A stretch of DNA of 64,000 nt from Luzula sylvatica (Eukaryota > Streptophyta > Magnoliopsida > Poales > Juncaceae): contig OX326958.1 in assembly GCA_946800325.1 (NCBI GenBank), positions 68,755,264-68,819,263 of the forward strand, in the 5' to 3' direction. The notes beneath the pieces were generated by a model. It saw only the letters and a list, made by a program, of their open reading frames with translations. It had not been told where the DNA came from and ran no database searches. Shown one piece after another: positions 54,201 to 64,000 of this stretch (the first letter of the stretch is position 1; each line of letters starts with the position of its first letter). The position numbers and the translations under genes are program-made.

Positions 54201-57200
54201 CAACAATTTTTTTTTATAAAAATAGTTAAAATTTAAGTGTAACACAAGCAAAATATTCAATTTTCATGTCGTACTCGAACTACTCCGTAATTGAAGACTA
54301 ACTCACACAAATTTTAATTTTTACAAATATTTCTTAAAAATGCAAAAACTAAAGTCTGACACCTTCAAAAAATTCTACTATTTTTTTTTTTATAAAAATG
54401 ATTCAAATTTAAGTGTAACACAAGAAAAATATTCAATTTTAATGCCGTATTTGAAATACTCCTTAATTGAAGACAAACACACACAAATTTCAACTTTTTC
54501 AAACATTTCTTAAAAATGCTAAATCAGAAGTCTAACACCTTCAAAAAATTCAATAATGATATTTTTTATAAATATGTCAAAAGTGAAATGTAACACACGA
54601 AAAATACTCAATTTTCATGTCACACACAAAATACTCCGTAATTCAAGACTAACACACACAAATTTCAAATTTTCAAAAATTTCTTTAAATTGCAAAAACT
54701 AAAGTCTAACACCTTCAAAAAATTCAACTAATTTTTTTTTATAAAAATGGTTAAAATTTAAGTGTAACACAAGCAAAATATTCTATTTTTATGTCGTACT
54801 CGAAATAGTCCGTAATTGAAGACAAACACACACAAATTTCTATTTTTTCAAATATTTCTCGAAAATGCAAAAACTAAAGTCTAGCACCTTCAAAAAATTC
54901 CACCAATTTTTTTTTTATAAAAATGGTTAAAATTTAAGTGTATCTCAAGCAAAATATTCAATTTTAATGCCGTATTTGAAATACTCCCTAATTGAAGACA
55001 AACACACACAAATTTCAATTTTTTCAAACATTTCTTAAAAATACTAAATCAGAAGTCCAACACCTGTCAAAAAATTCAATAATGATAATTTTTATAAATA
55101 TGTTGAAAGTGAAATGTAACACATGAAAAATACTCAATTTTCTTGTCACACACAAAATACTACGTAATTCAAGACTAACACACACAAATTTCAAATTTTC
55201 AATAATTTCTTAAAAATGCAAAAACTAAAGTCTAACACCTTCAAAAAATTAAACTAAATTTTGTTCATAAAAATGGTTAAAAATTAAGTGTAACACAAGA
55301 AAAATATTCAAATTTCATGCCGTATTCGAAATACTCCGTAATTGAAGACTAACACACACAAATTTCAATTTTTTGAAACATTTCTTAAAAATGCAAAAAC
55401 AGAAGTCAAACACCTTCAAAAATTCAATTATGATATTTTTTTAAAAAATGTTAAAATTGAAGTGTAACACACGAAAAATACTCAATTTTCAAGTCACACA
55501 CAAAATACTTCGTAATTGAAGACTAACACACACAAATTTCAATTTTTTCACATATTTCTTAAAAATGCAAAAACTAAAGTCTAACACCTTCCAAAAATTA
55601 CACTAATTTTTTTTTTATAAAAATGGTTAAAATTTGAGTGTAACACAAACAAAATATTAAATTTTAATGTCGTATTTGAAATACTCCGTAATTGAAGACT
55701 AACACACATAAATTTCAGTTTTTTCAAAACTTTTTAAAAATGCTAAATCAAAAGTGTAACACCTTCAAAAAATTCAATAATGATATTTTTTTTAAAAATG
55801 TTAAAATTGAAATGTAACACACGAAAAATACTCAATTTTCGTGTCACACACACAATACTCGGTAATTTAAGACTAACACACACAAATTTCAAATTTTCAA
55901 AAATTTCTTAAAAATGCAAAAACTAAAGTCCAACACCTCCAAAAATTCAACTAATTGTTTTTTATAAAAATGGTCAAAATTTAAGTGTAACACATGCAAA
56001 ATATTCAATTTGCATGTCGTACTCGAAATACTCCATAATTGATGACTAACACACACAAATTTCAATTTTTTCAAATATTTCTTAAAAATACAAAAACAAA
56101 AGTCTAACACCTTCAAAAAATTCAACTAATTTTTGTTATAAAAATGGTTAAAATTTAAGTGTGACACAAGCAAAATTTTCAATTTTCATGTCGTACTCGA
56201 AATACTCCGTAATTGAAGACTAACACACACAAATTTCAATTTTTTCCTAATATTTCTTAAAAATGCAAAAACTAAAGTCTAACACCTTCAAAAAATCCAC
56301 TATTTTTTTTTGTAAAAATGGTTAAAATTTAAGTGTGACACAAGGAAAATATTCAATTTTCATGTCGTACTTGAAATACTCCGTAATTAAATACTAACGT
56401 GCACAAATTTCAATTTTTTCAAATATTTCTTAAAAATGAAAACACTAAAGTCTAACACCTTCAAAAAATTCAACAATTTTTTTTTATAAAAATAGTTAAA
56501 ATTTAAGTGTAACACAAGCAAAATATTCAATTTTCATGTCGTACTCGAACTACTCCGTAATTGAAGACTAACTCACACAAATTTTAATTTTTACAAATAT
56601 TTCTTAAAAATGCAAAAACTAAAGTCTGACACCTTCAAAAAATTCTACTATTTTTTTTTTTATAAAAATGATTCAAATTTAAGTGTAACACAAGAAAAAT
56701 ATTCAATTTTAATGCCGTATTTGAAATACTCCTTAATTGAAGACAAACACACACAAATTTCAACTTTTTCAAACATTTCTTAAAAATGCTAAATCAGAAG
56801 TCTAACACCTTCAAAAAATTCAATAATGATATTTTTTATAAATATGTCAAAAGTGAAATGTAACACACGAAAAATACTCAATTTTCATGTCACACACAAA
56901 ATACTCCGTAATTGAAGACTAACACACACAAATTTCAATTTTTTCAAATATTTCTTAAAAATCCAAAAACAAAAGTCTAACACCTTCAAAAAATTCAACT
57001 AATTTTTGTTATAAAAATGGTTAAAATTTAAGTGTAACACAAGCAAAATTTTCAATTTTCATGTCGTACTCGAAATACTCCGTAATTGAAGACTAACACA
57101 CACAAATTTCAATTTTTTCTAATATTTCTTAAAAATGCAAAAACTAAAGTCTAACACCTTCAAAAAATCCACTATTTTTTTTTATAAAAATGGTTAAAAT

Positions 57201-60200
57201 TTAAGTGTAACACAAGAAAAATATTCAATTTTAATGTCGTATTTGAAATACTCCGTAATTGAAGACTAACACACACAAATTTCAATTTTTTCACATATTA
57301 CTTAAAAATGCAAAAACTAAAGTCTAACACCTTCAAAAAATTGAACTAATTTTTTTTTATAAAAATGGTTAAAATTTAAGTGTAACACACGAAAAATACT
57401 CAATTTTCATGTCGTACTCGAAATACTCCGTAATTAAATACTAACGCGCACAAATTTTAATTTTTTGAAATATTTCTTAAAAATGAAAACACTAAAGTCT
57501 AACACCTTCAAAAAATTCAACTAATTTTTTTTTATAAAAATGGTCAAAATTTAAGTGTAACACAAGCAAAATATTAAATTTTCGTGTCGTACTCGAACTA
57601 CTCCGTAATTGAAGACTAACACACACAAATTTCAATTTTTACAAATATTTCTTAAAAATGCAAAAACTAAAGTCTAACACCTTCAAAAAATTCAACTATT
57701 TTTTTTTTATAAAAATGATTCAAATTTAAGTGTAACACAAGAAAAATATTCAATTTTATTGCCGTATTTGAAATACTCCTTAATTGAAGACAAACACACA
57801 CAAATTTCAATTTTTTCAAACATTTCTTAAAAATGCTAAATCAGAAGTCTAACACCTTCAAAAAATTCAATAATGATATTTTTTATAAATATGTTAAAAG
57901 TGAAACGTAACACACGAAAAATACTCAATTTTCATGTCACGCACAAAATACTCCGTAATTCAAGACTAACACACACAAATTTCAAATTTTCAAAAATTTC
58001 TTTAAATTGAAAAAACTAAAGTCTAACACCTTCAAAAAATTCAACTAATTTTTTTTTATAAAAATGGTTAAAATTTAAGTGTAACACAAGCAAAATATTC
58101 AATTTTTATGTCGTACTCGAAATACTCCGTAATTGAAGACTAACACACACAAATTTCATTTTTTTCACATATTCCTTAAAAATGCAAAAACTAAAGTCTA
58201 ACACCTTCAAAAAATTGAACTAATTTTTTTTATAAAAATGGTTAAAATTTAAGTGTAACACACGAAAAATACTCAATTTTCAAGTCACACACAAAATACT
58301 CCGTAATTGAAGACTAACACACACAAATTTCAATTTTTTCAAATATTTCTTAAAAATGCAAAAACTAAAGTCTTACACCTTCAAAAAATTCAAATAATTT
58401 TTTTTATAAAAAAAGTTAAAATTTAATTGTAACACAAGCAAAATATTCAATTTTCATGTCGTACTCGAAATACTCCGTAATTGAAGACTAACACACACAA
58501 ATTTCAATTTTTTCAAACATTTCATAAAAATGCTAAAACAGAATTCAAACACCTTCAAAATATTCAATTATGATATTTTTTAAAAAATGTAAAAATTGAA
58601 GTGTAACACACGAAAAATACTCAATTTTCAAATCACACACAAAATACTCCGTAATTGAAGACTAACACACACAAATTTCATTTTTTTCAAATATTTCTTA
58701 AAAATGCAAAAACTAAAGCCTACACCTTCCAAAAATTGCACTAATGTTTTTTTATAAAAATGGTTAAAATTCAAGTGTAACACAAACAAAATATTAAATT
58801 TAAATGTCGTATTTGAAATACTCCGTAATTGAAGACTAACACACACAAATTCCAATTTTTTCAAACATTTCTTAAAAATGCTAAATCAGAAGTCTAACAC
58901 CTTAAAAAAAAATTCGATAATGATATTTTTTTTTAAAATGTTAAAATTGAAATGTAACACACGAAAAATACTCAATTTTCATGTCACACACAAAGTACTC
59001 CGTAATTCAAGACTAACACACACAAATTTCAAATTTTCAAAAATTTCTTAAAAGTGCAAAAACTTAAGTCTAACACCTTCAAAAAATTCAACTAATTTTT
59101 TTTTAAAAAAATGGTTAAAATTTAAGTGTGACACAAGGAAAATATTCAATTTTCATGTCGTACTTGAAATACTCCCTAATTAAATACTAACGTGCACAAA
59201 TTTCAATTTTTTCAAATATTTCTTAAAAATGAAAACACTAAAGTCTAACACCTTCAAAAAATTCAACAATTTTTTTTTATAAAAATAGTTAAAATTTAAG
59301 TGTAACACAAGCAAAATATTCAATTTTCATGTCGTACTCGAACTACTCCGTAATTGAAGACTAACTCACACAAATTTTAATTTTTACAAATATTTCTTAA
59401 AAATGCAAAAACTAAAGTCTGACACCTTCAAAAAATTCTACTATTTTTTTTTTTATAAAAATGATTCAAATTTAAGTGTAACACAAGAAAAATATTCAAT
59501 TTTAATGCCGTATTTGAAATACTCCTTAATTGAAGACAAACACACACAAATTTCAACTTTTTCAAACATTTCATAAAAATGCTAAATCAGAAGTCTAACA
59601 CCTTCAAAAAATTCAATAATGATATTTTTTATAAATATGTCAAAAGTGAAATGTAACACACGAAAAATACTCAATTTTCATGTCACACACAAAATACTCC
59701 GTAATTCAAGACTAACACACACAAATTTCAAATTTTCAAAAATTTCTTTAAATTGCAAAAACTAAAGTCTAACACCTTCAAAAAATTCAACTAATTTTTT
59801 TTTATAAAAATGGTTAAAATTTAAGTGTAACACAAGCAAAATATTCTATTTTTATGTCGTACTCGAAATAGTCCGTAATTGAAGACAAACACACACAAAT
59901 TTCTATTTTTTCAAATATTTCTCGAAAATGCAAAAACTAAAGTCTAACACCTTCAAAAAATTCCACCAATTTTTTTTTTATAAAAATGGTTAAAATTTAA
60001 GTGTATCTCAAGCAAAATATTCAATTTTAATGCCGTATTTGAAATACTCCCTAATTGAAGACAAACACACACAAATTTCAATTTTTTCAAACATTTCTTA
60101 AAAATACTAAATCAGAAGTCCAACACCTGTCAAAAAATTCAATAATGATAATTTTTATAAATATGTTGAAAGTGAAATGTAACACATGAAAAATACTCAA

Positions 60201-63200
60201 TTTTCTTGTCACACACAAAATACTACGTAATTCAAGACTAACACACACAAATTTCAAATTTTCAATAATTTCTTAAAAATGCAAAAACTAAAGTCTAACA
60301 CCTTCAAAAAATTAAACTAAATTTTGTTCATAAAAATGGTTAAAAATTAAGTGTAACACAAGAAAAATATTCAAATTTCATGCCGTATTCGAAATACTCC
60401 GTAATTGAAGACTAACACACACAAATTTCAATTTTTTGAAACATTTCTTAAAAATGCAAAAACAGAAGTCAAACACCTTCAAAAATTCAATTATGATATT
60501 TTTTAAAAAAATGTTAAAATTGAAGTGTAACACACGAAAAATACTCAATTTTCAAGTCACACACAAAATACTTCGTAATTGAAGACTAACACACACAAAT
60601 TTCAATTTTTTCACATATTTCTTAAAAATGCAAAAACTAAAGTCTAACACCTTCCAAAAATTACACTAATTTTTTTTTTATAAAAATGGTTAAAATTTGA
60701 GTGTAACACAAACAAAATATTAAATTTTAATGTCGTATTTGAAATACTCCGTAATTGAAGACTAACACACATAAATTTCAGTTTTTTCAAAACTTTTTAA
60801 AAATGCTAAATCAAAAGTGTAACACCTTCAAAAAATTCAATAATGATATTTTTTTTAAAAATGTTAAAATTGAAATGTAACACACGAAAAATACTCAATT
60901 TTCGTGTCACACACACAATACTCGGTAATTTAAGACTAACACACACAAATTTCAAATTTTCAAAAATTTCTTAAAAATGCAAAAACTAAAGTCCAACACC
61001 TCCAAAAATTCAACTAATTGTTTTTTATAAAAATGGTCAAAATTTAAGTGTAACACATGCAAAATATTCAATTTGCATGTCGTACTCGAAATACTCCATA
61101 ATTGATGACTAACACACACAAATTTCAATTTTTTCAAATATTTCTTAAAAATACAAAAACAAAAGTCTAACACCTTCAAAAAATTCAACTAATTTTTGTT
61201 ATAAAAATGGTTAAAATTTAAGTGTAACACAAGCAAAATTTTCAATTTTCATGTCGTACTCGAAATACTCCGTAATTGAAGACTAACACACACAAATTTC
61301 AATTTTTTCCTAATATTTCTTAAAAATGCAAAAACTAAAGTCTAACACCTTCAAAAAATCCACTATTTTTTTTTGTAAAAATGGTTAAAATTTAAGTGTG
61401 ACACAAGGAAAATATTCAATTTTCATGTCGTACTTGAAATACTCCGTAATTAAATACTAACGTGCACAAATTTCAATTTTTTCAAATATTTCTTAAAAAT
61501 GAAAACACTAAAGTCTAACACCTTCAAAAAATTCAACAATTTTTTTTTATAAAAATAGTTAAAATTTAAGTGTAACACAAGCAAAATATTCAATTTTCAT
61601 GTCGTACTCGAACTACTCCGTAATTGAAGACTAACTCACACAAATTTTAATTTTTACAAATATTTCTTAAAAATGCAAAAACTAAAGTCTGACACCTTCA
61701 AAAAATTCTACTATTTTTTTTTTTATAAAAATGATTCAAATTTAAGTGTAACACAAGAAAAATATTCAATTTTAATGCCGTATTTGAAATACTCCTTAAT
61801 TGAAGACAAACACACACAAATTTCAACTTTTTCAAACATTTCTTAAAAATGCTAAATCAGAAGTCTAACACCTTCAAAAAATTCAATAATGATATTTTTT
61901 ATAAATATGTCAAAAGTGAAATGTAACACACGAAAAATACTCAATTTTCATGTCACACACAAAATACTCCGTAATTGAAGACTAACACACACAAATTTCA
62001 ATTTTTTCAAATATTTCTTAAAAATCCAAAAACAAAAGTCTAACACCTTCAAAAAATTCAACTAATTTTTGTTATAAAAATGGTTAAAATTTAAGTGTAA
62101 CACAAGCAAAATTTTCAATTTTCATGTCGTACTCGAAATACTCCGTAATTGAAGACTAACACACACAAATTTCAATTTTTTCTAATATTTCTTAAAAATG
62201 CAAAAACTAAAGTCTAACACCTTCAAAAAATCCACTATTTTTTTTTATAAAAATGGTTAAAATTTAAGTGTAACACAAGAAAAATATTCAATTTTAATGT
62301 CGTATTTGAAATACTCCGTAATTGAAGACTAACACACACAAATTTCAATTTTTTCACATATTACTTAAAAATGCAAAAACTAAAGTCTAACACCTTCAAA
62401 AAATTGAACTAATTTTTTTTTATAAAAATGGTTAAAATTTAAGTGTAACACACGAAAAATACTCAATTTTCATGTCGTACTCGAAATACTCCGTAATTAA
62501 ATACTAACGCGCACAAATTTTAATTTTTTGAAATATTTCTTAAAAATGAAAACACTAAAGTCTAACACCTTCAAAAAATTCAACTAATTTTTTTTTATAA
62601 AAATGGTCAAAATTTAAGTGTAACACAAGCAAAATATTAAATTTTCATGTCGTACTCGAACTACTCCGTAATTGAAGACTAACACACACAAATTTCAATT
62701 TTTACAAATATTTCTTAAAAATGCAAAAACTAAAGTCTAACACCTTCAAAAAATTCAACTATTTTTTTTTTATAAAAATGATTCAAATTTAAGTGTAACA
62801 CAAGAAAAATATTCAATTTTATTGCCGTATTTGAAATACTCCTTAATTGAAGACAAACACACACAAATTTCAATTTTTTCAAACATTTCTTAAAAATGCT
62901 AAATCAGAAGTCTAACACCTTCAAAAAATTCAATAATGATATTTTTTATAAATATGTTAAAAGTGAAACGTAACACACGAAAAATACTCAATTTTCATGT
63001 CACGCACAAAATACTCCGTAATTCAAGACTAACACACACAAATTTCAAATTTTCAAAAATTTCTTTAAATTGAAAAAACTAAAGTCTAACACCTTCAAAA
63101 AATTCAACTAATTTTTTTTTATAAAAATGGTTAAAATTTAAGTGTAACACAAGCAAAATATTCAATTTTTATGTCGTACTCGAAATACTCCGTAATTGAA

Positions 63201-64000
63201 GACTAACACACACAAATTTCATTTTTTTCACATATTCCTTAAAAATGCAAAAACTAAAGTCTAACACCTTCAAAAAATTGAACTAATTTTTTTTATAAAA
63301 ATGGTTAAAATTTAAGTGTAACACACGAAAAATACTCAATTTTCAAGTCACACACAAAATACTCCGTAATTGAAGACTAACACACACAAATTTCAATTTT
63401 TTCAAATATTTCTTAAAAATGCAAAAACTAAAGTCTTACACCTTCAAAAAATTCAAATAATTTTTTTTATAAAAAAAGTTAAAATTTAATTGTAACACAA
63501 GCAAAATATTCAATTTTCATGTCGTACTCGAAATACTCCGTAATTGAAGACTAACACACACAAATTTCAATTTTTTCAAACATTTCATAAAAATGCTAAA
63601 ACAGAATTCAAACACCTTCAAAATATTCAATTATGATATTTTTTAAAAAATGTAAAAATTGAAGTGTAACACACGAAAAATACTCAATTTTCAAATCACA
63701 CACAAAATACTCCGTAATTGAAGACTAACACACACAAATTTCATTTTTTTCAAATATTTCTTAAAAATGCAAAAACTAAAGCCTACACCTTCCAAAAATT
63801 GCACTAATGTTTTTTTATAAAAATGGTTAAAATTCAAGTGTAACACAAACAAAATATTAAATTTAAATGTCGTATTTGAAATACTCCGTAATTGAAGACT
63901 AACACACACAAATTCCAATTTTTTCAAACATTTCTTAAAAATGCTAAATCAGAAGTCTAACACCTTAAAAAAAAATTCGATAATGATATTTTTTTTTAAA
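51271..64000. repeat. Satellite family II, homogenised 5,063-bp higher-order repeat (29 monomers)
   Basis: Units start at the GTGACACAAGG marker at 51271, 56335 and 61398; the third is cut by the window edge. Sequence at 53565, 58628 and 63691, and at 55889 and 60952, repeats at exactly 5,063 bp with only isolated substitutions in the stretches compared (for example one base near 59573, one near 57585). Within each unit the marker recurs after about 2,794 bp (16 monomers) and then 2,270 bp (13 monomers). The first unit differs from the second in about 51.86-52.12 kb. The array continues beyond the window. Confidence 0.93.

Noticed and set aside
44131..63927. Repeated 78-codon minus-strand open frames in the satellite (44131, 46457, 50771, 53565, 55889, 58628, 60952, 63691)
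   Set aside because: They arise because the monomer is often 174 bp, a multiple of three, and the strand is poor in stops. The peptides are just the translated repeat words and are broken in most monomers.
31966..64000. CRISPR-like regular repeats
   Set aside because: The units are contiguous satellite monomers without unique spacers, in a plant nuclear context.
31966..64000. Telomere-type TTTAGGG arrays or CENP-B box
   Set aside because: I saw neither TTTAGGG runs nor a match to the CENP-B box consensus in the monomers.

Overview
The window looks like nuclear DNA of a flowering plant, probably a dicot. It is about 70-75% A+T by eye. The genes have many short, AT-rich GT-AG introns, and the proteins are plant-type: cytosolic GAPC with a 4-nt coding first exon, a plant-specific UBX protein of the PUX1 type, and a cytosolic G6PDH. 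The species cannot be named from the sequence.

Region 1 (1-25 kb) is ordinary gene space. It holds four spliced housekeeping genes: a minus-strand GAPC gene cut by the left edge (1-1579), a complete spindle-checkpoint MAD2 gene (8525-10102, +), a complete cytosolic glucose-6-phosphate dehydrogenase gene (18825-21624, +), and a complete PUX1-like gene (22964-24630, -) convergent with G6PDH. Exons were placed by joining frames at GT/AG sites and checking phase; each complete gene gives one open frame of the usual family length (207, 517 and 253 aa). The spaces between genes are AT-rich and carry non-autonomous transposon remnants: a hAT-like element with exact 8-bp target duplications (3119-3776), a tRNA-derived SINE-like copy (about 4605-4740), and foldback elements (4061-4288, 7771-8049, 15643-16008, 22061-22254). 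They also hold TCGG-rich degenerate elements and microsatellites. GAPC and G6PDH act in glycolysis and the oxidative pentose phosphate pathway; MAD2 and PUX1 are unrelated cell-cycle and CDC48 factors. I see no operon-like logic.

Region 2 (25-29.1 kb) has no recognisable gene. It contains a three-copy 64-bp tandem repeat (26555-26746), a second hAT-like element with an exact 8-bp target duplication (27576-28095) and a TCGG-rich remnant (about 28570-28890).

Region 3 (29115-about 31965) is a tandem array of 3.5 units of about 0.8 kb. Each unit carries, on the minus strand, a CT-rich leader-like stretch, a 163-nt exon-like open block ending at a splice-donor-like site, and a short frame resembling the end of a LINE endonuclease. 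The last unit is cut inside the exon-like block, where satellite DNA begins.

Region 4 (about 31966-64000) is half of the window and is continuous satellite DNA with a monomer of about 174-175 bp. Each monomer is a trimer of about 58-bp subrepeats. A divergent family I (about 31966-35560), with a decayed higher-order repeat of seven monomers (about 1.2 kb), is followed by family II (about 35560-64000). Family II becomes more homogeneous to the right: a 6,640-bp spacing (about 38 monomers) at 44.6-51.3 kb, then 5,063-bp units (29 monomers) that are near-identical and run off the right edge. The length, composition and higher-order structure resemble plant centromeric or other large satellite arrays, but position on the chromosome and function are not shown by the sequence. 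This array and its junction with the exon-like array are the main items of interest.
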